DNA of 64,000 bases from JBJXGE01 sp046154185 (lineage in GTDB: Bacteria; Planctomycetota; UBA8108; UBA1146; JAJFFE01). The stretch is from NCBI GenBank assembly GCA_046154185.1, contig JBJXGE010000032.1:62001-126000 (forward strand). The letters run 5' to 3'. The first letter of the stretch is position 1; every line of letters starts with the position of its first letter. Made by a program: the position numbers and the translations under genes. This document shows positions 18,435-26,855 of the stretch, piece after piece. The notes beneath the pieces are model-generated. The model was not told the DNA's origin and searched no databases. It saw nothing but the letters and a program-made list of their open reading frames with translations.

Positions 18435-18810
18435 GCGACGACGTCATTGGCAGTTCTGAACCGATCACCGGGTACCGGTAATATTCGCCATTGGCTGCTT
18501 TGACGGCGCCGAGAATCGGCAGAAGGACCCCCACGACGCCGAGCACGATGAACACGAGTATGCCAATCGGTATATAGACAACCGTGAGAAACAGCAGCCC
18601 GTTGATAATGCACGCCGCGAGCACAGCGATGTTCAAGTACAGCGCTTGCCGCGCGATGGTCGGCACGATCGGAGTCTCGCGTTGCATACACATGAGCACG
18701 ATCGGGGCGACAATTCCGCCAAGTGGAACCAGATAGCCCGCGAGCCCGGACAGATGCGCCAGGGCCGCCATCGCGCGTTCCTCGGGCGCGATTTGCGACG
18801 CATTTGACAT
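18427..18810 (-). CDS. DUF4870 membrane protein
   Basis: 127 residues, beginning with EERAMAALAHLSGLAGYLVPLGGIVAPIVLM and three to four hydrophobic spans, ending EYYRYPVIGS. This order of motifs is the DUF4870 family (Tic20-like fold), small inner-membrane proteins of unknown function. AAGGAG lies 7 bases upstream of the ATG, which fixes the start. The gene stands alone and is convergent with the cupin gene. Confidence 0.85.
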   Translation of the reverse strand: MSNASQIAPEERAMAALAHLSGLAGYLVPLGGIVAPIVLMCMQRETPIVPTIARQALYLNIAVLAACIINGLLFLTVVYIPIGILVFIVLGVVGVLLPILGAVKAANGEYYRYPVIGSELPMTSSLT

Positions 18811-18936
18811 CGAAGAACTCCTTACCCTGACTACTCAACAATTCGAAGCGAGCTGAACGCCGTCAAGACGCCGATTCGTCGGTGGCTTGGCCCAATCTAG
18901 AGCCGGCAAGCCTCTTGCCCATGCGTCGAATCCTCT

Positions 18937-19419
18937 TCAACGGATCTTCGGCAAGAACTGTCGCCAGCACTCGCCTTCGGCGGTGAACTTGATCACACGG
19001 TTGCGCGCCAGGAGAAGTCGGCGCATGTAGCGCGTCAGCACAAGCAAATTCACGGCCTGACCGAGAACTCCGAACGGCGATTCGAAGTGGAATTCATCGC
19101 GCAACGCCGTACCGCCGGCAATCGCCTCGAAGTGATGCTGGTGCTCCATGCGGCGAAAGGCCCCACTCACCATGCTGTCGGCAAAATAGATCGGGCGCTC
19201 GTACGCGGTGATGCGAACGCGGAGTTGTTGCCAGCAACCGAAATGGCGCGCGCGCCAGGTAACCTCTTCGCCAAGACCCATGAGGCCCGTCGCGACGCCT
19301 GCCACGATGTACTCGCCGCTCGTCGCCATCGAGCACAAATGCAAATCGACGCTCCGGGAAAGATCGAAAACGCGTTCGACGGGCGCGGAAATCGCGGTGA
19401 CGAGTCGCACCACGGCCAT
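18937..19419 (-). CDS. SRPBCC (START/Bet v1-like) family protein
   Basis: 160 residues with the opening VVRLVTAISAPVERVFDLSRSVDLH and the closing FHFESPFGVLGQAVNLLVLTRYMRRLLLARN typical of the polyketide cyclase/SRPBCC ligand-binding family often seen near cell-division inhibitor-like genes. It presumably binds a hydrophobic ligand in the cytoplasm. It follows the DUF4097-like gene by 12 bases, so both are probably one transcript. Specific function unknown. Confidence 0.8.
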   Translation of the reverse strand: MAVVRLVTAISAPVERVFDLSRSVDLHLCSMATSGEYIVAGVATGLMGLGEEVTWRARHFGCWQQLRVRITAYERPIYFADSMVSGAFRRMEHQHHFEAIAGGTALRDEFHFESPFGVLGQAVNLLVLTRYMRRLLLARNRVIKFTAEGECWRQFLPKIR

Positions 19420-19431
19420 GGCCGCGTCCAG

Positions 19432-20625
19432 TCAATTTTTCGAGATTCGGATGTCGCCGTGCTCGACGGCGAGTTCGAGCAACGGTTTGCCGGTCAAACC
19501 GGACTCGTTGCGCTCGAGATAAGGCAACGCGCTTCGCACTCGACCGAAGGACGCCCGTGCGGCAATCGCCGGCTCCGCATGCGGCGGCAACGCGACTTTG
19601 ATCGAGCCAAACTTGGTGTCGGCTTTGACCATCTGAAAATCGGCCCGCATCAGCTCGATCGCCACGTCACCATGTTCGTTACGACAAGTAAGCTCCGAAC
19701 CGTCGCTTTCCAACGTCACATCGCCGAAGGAATTGCGCGCCGTCGTGCGACCATGGAGCCTTGCGCCCTGGATGCTCCCGTGTTCGCCGTTGAGCTTCGC
19801 GTCACCGGCAATTTCGAGTGCGACAATGCCATTGAAACTCGTCTCGAGGTCGGCATCGCCACCCACGCGCGAGACTTTGATCTCGCCATGTTCGTTGCGC
19901 GCGGTCAGATTGCCGCTCACATCCTCCGCTTCCAGCGGTGCAAACGTTGTCCGTGCGTCGAGGTCGCCGTCGACGCCGACGATGTGAATCGCGCCATGGG
20001 CATTGCGCACGGTCGCGTTGTGAATTCTCCGCGCCGTGAGCGACGCGAAACTGGTCTCGAGAAAAACCGCGCCGCTGAGGTCTTCTGCATCGATCGCCCC
20101 ATGGGCAGCCTTGATATGCGTCGAGAAGATCAGCCCGCGCACTTCGGTCGGGCCGAAACGATTTCGAATCTTGATCGCCAGCGAAGCCGGCACTCGTAGC
20201 GTTATGTTGGATTCAAGTCCGCGCAGGTCCGACTTGCGGTCTTCCGGCAACTTCAATCGCAGGAGGCCACGGCTTTCCGTTTCTTCCCCAGCAAGCATGA
20301 CCTCCGCGAGCAAAGCCTCGGCGACTTCGGGGGTCTCGCCCCATACGGAAAACGTCCATTCCCAACTCGCCGGCTGATCTTCCGCCAGCGCCTCGACCAG
20401 GACTTTGCCGTTGCGATTCTCAACACTCAGCTCGGAGATCGCCACGCTAAAAGCACCTTGGTTTGCCCCATCGCGGCGCGTCCCGGAGCGATCGAAGCGA
20501 TAGCCGTCCGCCGTCATGCTCAGTGTGCGATACACGCACGCGGAAGAGATGGACACGACGCCCACCAAGACCAGCAGGCTAGACAAATAACCAACGCTTC
20601 GCCATCTCGACGTGTCGCTGTGCAT
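19432..20625 (-). CDS. DUF4097-like lipoprotein with repetitive beta-helix
   Basis: 397 residues from the ATG at 20625; an in-frame start at 20703 would give 423 but would push the signal peptide too far in. The N-terminus (GYLSSLLVLVGVVSISSAC) is a lipoprotein signal with lipobox SSAC. The body contains repeated short beta turns (ARNEHGEIKVSRVGG, LNGEHGSIQGARLHG, CRNEHGDVAIELM) of the putative-adhesin/DUF4097 type. These proteins are lipid-anchored and surface or periplasmic, with roles in envelope sensing or adhesion proposed. The repeats of about 19-20 residues with an N-E-H-G core are visible by eye. Confidence 0.8.
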   Translation of the reverse strand: MHSDTSRWRSVGYLSSLLVLVGVVSISSACVYRTLSMTADGYRFDRSGTRRDGANQGAFSVAISELSVENRNGKVLVEALAEDQPASWEWTFSVWGETPEVAEALLAEVMLAGEETESRGLLRLKLPEDRKSDLRGLESNITLRVPASLAIKIRNRFGPTEVRGLIFSTHIKAAHGAIDAEDLSGAVFLETSFASLTARRIHNATVRNAHGAIHIVGVDGDLDARTTFAPLEAEDVSGNLTARNEHGEIKVSRVGGDADLETSFNGIVALEIAGDAKLNGEHGSIQGARLHGRTTARNSFGDVTLESDGSELTCRNEHGDVAIELMRADFQMVKADTKFGSIKVALPPHAEPAIAARASFGRVRSALPYLERNESGLTGKPLLELAVEHGDIRISKN

Positions 20626-20832
20626 GCGCGCGCTACTTTCCTGGTAGTAACACCCTGTCGCGAGACTTCCCCAACCACTGGAGCTGCGGAGAACAGCCGA
20701 CATCTCACAGCCGAGCGCCGCGATTCTCGCTGGCGACTCCCGGCATTACAAGCATCGGCATGTCGACTTGTCTGCGAGAATTCCTACGCTTGGCGCGGGA
20801 CATTTGTTCACGGTATTCAGCACGTGGCCCGT

Positions 20833-21801
20833 TCAGACGCGCGCGGTACGATCCGCGTCCGGCACTGGCGGCGACCAGACGGCGGCTTGCTCGGCGTCGA
20901 GTCGCGCGGTCGCACGCGACTTTCCGTGGAGCAAACACTGCCATTGATAGCGACGCAAGAAGCGACGAAATTCCGGATCGTCGTAACGCGCCACGCGGCG
21001 CAAAGCCGCACCGACATATCCCCACCAACTCGCCAACGCCCCGGCCACGGCGGGCGGATGGAGCAGCCGATACATGCAACTCACGCTCAAGTACGTGAAA
21101 CCCGTGCCCATGAAATACTGGCCGAACCCATGACGACGCCGGCCGGTCAGTACGCTTTTCTGACTGGTTCCCATCGGTCGCAGGTGAATGAACCGGAGTT
21201 CGGGATCATCCCAACTCACCGCACGCCAGCCGAGCATTCGACAACGATGGCAATCGATGCCGTCCCACATGACCTGTCGCACAAAGCCGCCGATCTGTTG
21301 AAAGCACGTACTGCGATAAAACTTGATCATGCCGACCGACGTCTCGTCACCGCACAACTCGCTGATGAGGCGGCCGGTGACGGCTTCGCGAAAATAGGGC
21401 TTGCCGCTGCAGGTGCCGATCCTTGGCTCGCGCTCCATGCGCTCCATCAGATGCTCGAAATAGCGCGCCGGTACATCCAGATCGAGATCGAGTTTCGCTA
21501 TATAGTCGAACTCGTCGAGGTCAATTGTCTCGAAGCCGGCGTAAAACGCTTCGATCACTCCTGGACCGACGCTGCGCGCGCCGCGATCGCGCCGGCTGAC
21601 GACTCGCAACACCTCGAAGCGCGCCGCATACTCGGCCAAAATCTGCGGCGTCGCGTCGGTCGAGCCGTCATCGACAATGACCCAGATCGCCGGTGGCACG
21701 GATTGGCGCAGCACACTATCGAGAGTAACGCGCATGTACTGCGCTTCATCTCGACACGGCGAAATGAGCGCGTAGCGGCGACCTTGAGTTGACGACGACA
21801 T
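20833..21801 (-). CDS. Family 2 glycosyltransferase
   Basis: 322 residues starting at the ATG at 21801; the frame continues upstream to 22062 without homology. The GT-A fold motifs are clear: YALISPCRDEAQYMRVTLDSVLRQ, VIVDDGSTDATPQILAEYA, a DLDLDVP metal-binding segment, and WDGIDCHRCRMLGWRAV. It transfers a sugar from a nucleotide donor, probably for extracellular polysaccharide or glycolipid. It is divergent from a WecG/TagA-type transferase (22054-22860), which supports a small surface-glycan locus. Confidence 0.88.
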   Translation of the reverse strand: MSSSTQGRRYALISPCRDEAQYMRVTLDSVLRQSVPPAIWVIVDDGSTDATPQILAEYAARFEVLRVVSRRDRGARSVGPGVIEAFYAGFETIDLDEFDYIAKLDLDLDVPARYFEHLMERMEREPRIGTCSGKPYFREAVTGRLISELCGDETSVGMIKFYRSTCFQQIGGFVRQVMWDGIDCHRCRMLGWRAVSWDDPELRFIHLRPMGTSQKSVLTGRRRHGFGQYFMGTGFTYLSVSCMYRLLHPPAVAGALASWWGYVGAALRRVARYDDPEFRRFLRRYQWQCLLHGKSRATARLDAEQAAVWSPPVPDADRTARV

Positions 21802-22053
21802 GATTCGGTTACTGCCTGTAGCGCGAATGTTGCGATGGGGACGTGTCCGGCCAGAAGCATAACACGAACTCGTCGGCGAACGGAACCTTGGGCTGGAGCG
21901 CGCGACGCGGGGCAAGCCACGAAACTCCGATCCCGCTCGGGCGGCGCTTGCTGCGAGCGAGTGCAATCCGTTACGCTGGCGCCCAGCAACTTGTCGAGAC
22001 CTCGCAAGTTGAGGGTCGCGGAAAAAGCTCGGCCGCAAGAGGACACGGACTGG

Positions 22054-22860
22054 ATGAGTCACACCGAACCGCCGCTGTCCGAGCTCGCGCTTCGCACAGT
22101 CCGAGTTGGCGCACTCGAGCTCCAGGATCTACGGCGCGGCGAACTCGTCGATCATATTTTCACGCAACTCGAGTCCGGTCGCGGTGGCTGGGTCTTCACG
22201 GCGAATCTCGATCACTTGCAACGGTGCGCTCGACAACCGGAGTATGCGGCGCTCTACAGCGAAGCAGACATCCGAGTCGCCGACGGCACGCCGCTCATCT
22301 GGGCGGCCAGATTGAGCGGGACGCCGCTCGCTGATCGCGTCGCCGGTTCGGACTTAGTGTGGCTCGTGGCCGCAGCGGCAGAACGACACGGGCGATCCAT
22401 CTACTTACTCGGCGGCGCACCCGGAGCGGCCGAAGGCGCGAGCGAAGTCTTGCTCGCGCGATGGCCGAGCCTCAAGATTTGTGGGCTCGGCGCACCGGAT
22501 CTTTCGTTGCCGCCAACCGCCGACGAAGTCGAGAGCGCGATCGCGCTCTTGGCGGCTGCTCGGCCCGACATCGTTTACTTGGGATTTAGTTCGCCGAAAC
22601 AGGAATATTTCATTCGTTTAGCGCGAAAGCGACTCCCAACGATTTGGTTTCTCGGCGTCGGCATCAGCTTGAGTTTTATCGCTGGGCATGTCCGGCGCGC
22701 ACCGCGTTGGATGCAGCGCACCGGACTCGAGTGGCTTCATCGCATGTGGCAAGAGCCGCGACGACTTGCGCGACGTTATTTGGTCGACGGCTTGCCGTTC
22801 GCCGTGCGCTTGTTGTGGGGAGCGTGGTTTGCGCGTCGTCGGCGAACGGACCTTATCTGA
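22054..22860 (+). CDS. WecG/TagA/CpsF-family glycosyltransferase
   Basis: 268 residues from an ATG preceded by AGAGGAC. GT26 signatures are present: TANLDHLQRCARQPEYAALY, ADGTPLIWAARLSG, YLLGGAPGAAE, YLGFSSPKQE, GVGISLSFIAGHVRRAPRWM and GLEWLHRMWQEPRRLARRYL. Such enzymes add N-acetylmannosamine-type sugars to lipid-linked intermediates in exopolysaccharide, enterobacterial common antigen or wall polymer synthesis at the inner face of the membrane. It is divergent from the GT2 gene. Confidence 0.92.
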   Translation: MSHTEPPLSELALRTVRVGALELQDLRRGELVDHIFTQLESGRGGWVFTANLDHLQRCARQPEYAALYSEADIRVADGTPLIWAARLSGTPLADRVAGSDLVWLVAAAAERHGRSIYLLGGAPGAAEGASEVLLARWPSLKICGLGAPDLSLPPTADEVESAIALLAAARPDIVYLGFSSPKQEYFIRLARKRLPTIWFLGVGISLSFIAGHVRRAPRWMQRTGLEWLHRMWQEPRRLARRYLVDGLPFAVRLLWGAWFARRRRTDLI

Positions 22861-22893
22861 ATCAGTTCGCCTAGCGATTTCAGCGACGAATTC

Positions 22894-23895
22894 TCAAGCC
22901 TTCACGCGTCCCGCGCGCAACACCGCGGCCGGCGGCTGGCGCAAATCGCTGACGAGCCGTAACCGGCTCAAGAGTGCCAGCACGTAGTACGTAATATCGA
23001 TCTGCCACCAATAGAACCCTTGGCGCGCTGACTGCATGTAGTAGTGATGATTATTGTGCCAACCTTCGCCGAGCGTCATGAGCGCAAGCGCCAGGCTGTT
23101 GCGACTTCCATCGTCGGTCGGGAAGCGGCGCCGGCCGATCAAGTGCGCGAGCGAATTGATCGCGAATGTCGCGTGCCACAGAATCACCGTACTCAAGCAA
23201 AACCCGACGACGAGACACGACCAGCCGCCGTAGAGCCAACACGCCGCACCGAGCAGCACTGCCGGCACGAGGTGGAAACGATTAAGCCAGCGCAACTCGG
23301 CAAATTTTGCGAGATCGCGTACGCGATTCACGTCGGTCGCGTCGGTGCGGTCAAATAGCCAGCCAACGTGCGAATACCAAAACCCGTGCTGAAGCGGAGA
23401 ATGCACGTCATCGGCAGTATCCGATAGCCGGTGGTGATCCCGGTGATGCGCGGCCCACCAAAGCACACCTTTTTGCGCGCTGCTTTGCGCCAGAAACGCC
23501 AACACAAATTGACCCACGCGACTGGTCTTGAACGATCGATGCGAGAAGTAGCGATGGTAGCCGGCCGTGACCGCGAACATGCGCACAACGTACAAGGCGA
23601 AACAAATCAGCGCGTCTTGCCAGGTCCAACCGGTCCAGATCACGGCGAAGACCGAGAGATGTACGAGCAGCATCGGGATTGCGCCGGTCTGCAGATAAAG
23701 TGGCCGCGGCGGGGGCAAGTATCTCGGACCGGGGTGATCGAGGGTTGAAACTTGAGTATCGGGATTCTGAGCGGCAGGATTCTGTGCACCTGGTATCCGT
23801 GAACCAGTCAATGTACCGGTCAAAACGTGCGCGCTTTGCAAGTCGCCGGCGAGCGTCGCGGGTTTCGGCAGGTCGGCGAGCAATTCGGTCGGCAT
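22894..23895 (-). CDS. Acyl-CoA (stearoyl-type delta-9) fatty acid desaturase
   Basis: 333 residues; AAGGAG precedes the ATG. All three histidine clusters of membrane di-iron desaturases are present: HRYFSH, HHRDHH and HNNHH, within four hydrophobic spans. The first 65 residues are an unusual soluble extension with QNPAAQNPDTQ and a PPPRP stretch, not part of the conserved core. The enzyme introduces a cis double bond into fatty acyl chains to adjust membrane fluidity. It stands alone between the glycosyltransferase and the two-component system. Confidence 0.93.
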   Translation of the reverse strand: MPTELLADLPKPATLAGDLQSAHVLTGTLTGSRIPGAQNPAAQNPDTQVSTLDHPGPRYLPPPRPLYLQTGAIPMLLVHLSVFAVIWTGWTWQDALICFALYVVRMFAVTAGYHRYFSHRSFKTSRVGQFVLAFLAQSSAQKGVLWWAAHHRDHHRLSDTADDVHSPLQHGFWYSHVGWLFDRTDATDVNRVRDLAKFAELRWLNRFHLVPAVLLGAACWLYGGWSCLVVGFCLSTVILWHATFAINSLAHLIGRRRFPTDDGSRNSLALALMTLGEGWHNNHHYYMQSARQGFYWWQIDITYYVLALLSRLRLVSDLRQPPAAVLRAGRVKA

Positions 23896-24049
23896 CAGGC
23901 CGCTCCTTCGGGCTCGAGAATCGCGTCGCGGTGCAGCGTCAACCGGGCCATCGCGATCGCCAGCGGAGCTTACTTAGTCATCGGAATCTCGGTGGTCATG
24001 CTTCTGTCACACTTTGTCATATTTTCGTCAAACGCCGACGCGACGCAGC

Positions 24050-24799
24050 TCAAGGCGCCGGATGCGACTGAAACTTGTATCCGGCGCCGCGCACCGAAAG
24101 AAAATGCACCGGACGAGCGGGGTCGGGCTCAAAACACTTTCGGATGCGCATGACGAAGTTGTCGACCGTCCGCGTGTTCGGGTAGTTGCGCAGCTTCCAT
24201 ACGTTTTCGAGCAGTTCTTCGCGGCCGATCACACGTCCTTCGTTGTCGGCGAAATAGCGCAAGAGATCGAGTTCGAGCCGTGTGAGCGAATGGTGTTGGC
24301 CGGCGATGGTCACTTCGTGCGTTGCGAAGTTGACCTGCGCGGTGCCGAAGTTGAGGACGTCCTCGCGCACTTGCTCGCCTTGCTGGGCGGTGCTCTCCCA
24401 GCGGCGTCGGCGCAAGAGCGAGCGCACGCGCGCCAACAGCTCGCCCATTTGAAACGGTTTCACTAGGTAATCATCGGCGCCGGCCTCCAGGCCGCGCACG
24501 CGATCTTCGGCCGCCGCCCGGGCCGTCAGCAATATCACGGGCGTGTAGTTTCCCGATTCGCGTAAGCGACGGCACAAGTCGAATCCGTCGATATCGGGCA
24601 GCATCGCGTCGAGCACGATGACCGCAAAACTCCGCGGACCGATCAGTTGCTCAGCCGCACCTCGCCCGGTCGTCGCGATCTCGACAACAAAATCCTCAAG
24701 TTCAAAATTTAGTTTGAGACCGGTCGCGAGATGACTCTCATCCTCCACGACCAACAGGCGGGGGCGCGCATCGTCGGCTGTCAATTCCGTATCGATCAT
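24050..24799 (-). CDS. OmpR-family response regulator
   Basis: 249 residues from the ATG at 24799; an upstream in-frame start at 24919 would overlap the kinase and has no coding match. The receiver domain has VVEDE (17-21), phospho-acceptor Asp64 in VLDAMLPDIDGF, and LVKPF. The C-terminal winged-helix domain (SLTRLELDLLRYFADNEGRVIGREELLENVW, RTVDNFVMRIRKCFEPDP, LSVRGAGYKF) binds DNA. Its kinase partner lies immediately upstream in the same transcript, 55 bases away. Confidence 0.93.
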   Translation of the reverse strand: MIDTELTADDARPRLLVVEDESHLATGLKLNFELEDFVVEIATTGRGAAEQLIGPRSFAVIVLDAMLPDIDGFDLCRRLRESGNYTPVILLTARAAAEDRVRGLEAGADDYLVKPFQMGELLARVRSLLRRRRWESTAQQGEQVREDVLNFGTAQVNFATHEVTIAGQHHSLTRLELDLLRYFADNEGRVIGREELLENVWKLRNYPNTRTVDNFVMRIRKCFEPDPARPVHFLSVRGAGYKFQSHPAP

Positions 24800-24854
24800 C
24801 GACCCGCCAACATCACCGCTGTGCCCGCGAGCAGCACCGCTCCGCCAGTACGCA

Positions 24855-25841
24855 TCATGAGATTGCCAGCACTCGGTCGGCACGACCGGATGCTGCTGGA
24901 TCGAACGGTCGCAAGACATTGCTCCGCAGGCGTATTCTCATCGTGGTGCCGAGTTTGAGACCTGCGGAATGCGCCGTCAATCGACCTCCCAGCATCCGCA
25001 CCAGCGACGCTGCCACGAAAAGTCCCAGGCCCGTGCCGTGACGGGCCATGACTGCTTCGCTCGGAACTCGATAGAAGCGTTCAAAAACGTGTTTCAAATG
25101 GCGTGCTGCGATGCCGATCCCTTGATCCACGACTTCAATGAAGACGAATCCCGCGGCGTCATCGACTCGCGCCAGAATCTGCACGGGGAACCGTGTCGCG
25201 TCGGCAGAGTACTTCACCGCGTTGTCGATGAGGTTCTTGAGGACGGTCTCGAGCGCGACACGGTCCGTCACGAGTACCAACTCGGCTGGTATCTGCGTCA
25301 CAATCGCAGCTGCGGGCAAATGGTATTGGCGTGCGACGCTAGCGGCACAGACCTTGGCCAGGTCGATCAGGCGAACCTCTCCTAGATTGTGTCCGGCCAC
25401 CCGATGTGAAAGTCGACTGACCACGAGAATATCATCGATGAAACTCGTGAGTCGCTCAACATCGTCGATCATCAACCCACGCAATTCGCGCTGTTGGAGC
25501 GGTGCCAGGTCGCTGCGGCCAAGTGTTTCAAGACAGAGCGTTAGCGACGCGAGCGGACTCTTCAGTTCGTGCGTGACGGAATCGATGAAGCTATATTGGC
25601 GATTCACCTCGCGAATCTCGCGCACGAGAAACACGCTGAACAACACCAACACCGTCATGATAATGACGAGCGAAATGATGCCGAGAACGAGCAGCCACGT
25701 GTTGCGCGTAAACTCACCGGGAATCATCGAATAGTTGCGCACGATGACCAAAGTCCAAGCGACAATCAGCGCGATGCTGAGAGCGACTGTCACACTGCAA
25801 AGAATGATAGGAAGCGAAATAGAGCGGCGAACTCGAGCCAC
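24855..25841 (-). CDS. Membrane sensor histidine kinase
   Basis: About 328 residues. GTG at 25841 is preferred because GGAGGG lies 6 bases before it; the frame also opens at 25862. Two transmembrane helices flank a very short periplasmic loop of about 15 residues, so it probably senses the membrane itself. The kinase core has the H-box IDSVTHELKSPLASL (His91), N-box LKNLIDNAVKYS, VDQGIGI and GTGLGLFVA. It should phosphorylate the regulator encoded just downstream. Signal unknown. Confidence 0.92.
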   Translation of the reverse strand: MARVRRSISLPIILCSVTVALSIALIVAWTLVIVRNYSMIPGEFTRNTWLLVLGIISLVIIMTVLVLFSVFLVREIREVNRQYSFIDSVTHELKSPLASLTLCLETLGRSDLAPLQQRELRGLMIDDVERLTSFIDDILVVSRLSHRVAGHNLGEVRLIDLAKVCAASVARQYHLPAAAIVTQIPAELVLVTDRVALETVLKNLIDNAVKYSADATRFPVQILARVDDAAGFVFIEVVDQGIGIAARHLKHVFERFYRVPSEAVMARHGTGLGLFVAASLVRMLGGRLTAHSAGLKLGTTMRIRLRSNVLRPFDPAASGRADRVLAIS

Positions 25842-26177
25842 CGACGACCCTCCAAACCGCACGCGACCGAAGCGAATTGAATCCGTGAGTGACCATATCA
25901 GGAGTCGAAAATGGTCTCTACCCCGGTCGACCTCAAGCGGTTAAGAACTTATTGCGTAGCGGCTTAACCGGCGGACTCGAGATCGACTCCGCAGCACCAT
26001 GATCGTCGCGCGATTGACGGTGCGGCGCCGACCGCGGCAAATATTTCCTCTCGGCAGCCCCTTTCCAGCATGCGGCACACGTGTTAGTGTCTCCGCGTCA
26101 CAACATTTGCGCTGTTGGCCTTATCGAGGGTTCGAAAGGTGTTGCGCAAATGATCTGGTCAGAAAGGTCACAGCGGA
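25842..26177. promoter_or_regulatory. Divergent regulatory region, kinase/RRM gene, with two inverted repeats
   Basis: 336 bases without a gene. Two perfect inverted repeats are visible. CGGTTAAG (25938-25945) pairs with CTTAACCG (25963-25970), 17-base spacer, about 100 bases upstream of the kinase start. CATTTGCGC (26104-26112) pairs with GCGCAAATG (26144-26152), 31-base spacer, in the likely leader of the RRM gene. The first could be an operator, the second an RNA structure; neither role is shown. Confidence 0.45.
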
Positions 26178-26603
<426 letters not shown>

Positions 26604-26656
26604 CGTACCTGCGCCACGCTGATTGGTAATACCAAGCACAGCAACACGAAAACCTC

Positions 26657-26688
26657 AAGCCGCGCGGATCCGTCCGCGCGGCTTTTTC
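26657..26688 (+). terminator. Intrinsic terminator of the RRM gene
   Basis: A perfect 12-bp stem (26657-26668 with 26673-26684) encloses a TCCG loop and is followed by TTTTT (26683-26687). It lies 54 bases past the RRM stop on the same strand. Confidence 0.9.
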
Positions 26689-26855
26689 TATTCCCCCCCC
26701 CGCCGACGCGCCGGCCGGTTGCCGATTTTCGTCACGCAGCATAGATTTCATAGGTGGCATCGCATCGTATCGATGACCCCGGGCAGGCATATAGCGTTGG
26801 AATCTCGCGCGGCGGGGTGGCAGCTTTCACCTCGCGCGAGTCAGCAGAAGAAGCG

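Noticed and set aside
19087..20199. A 370-codon plus-strand frame opposite the SRPBCC and DUF4097-like genes.
   Set aside because: It is antisense to two supported genes and its product shows no family motif.
26693..26701. A run of nine C after the RRM terminator.
   Set aside because: It is intergenic and could be a simple homopolymer or a sequencing artefact; no role can be argued.
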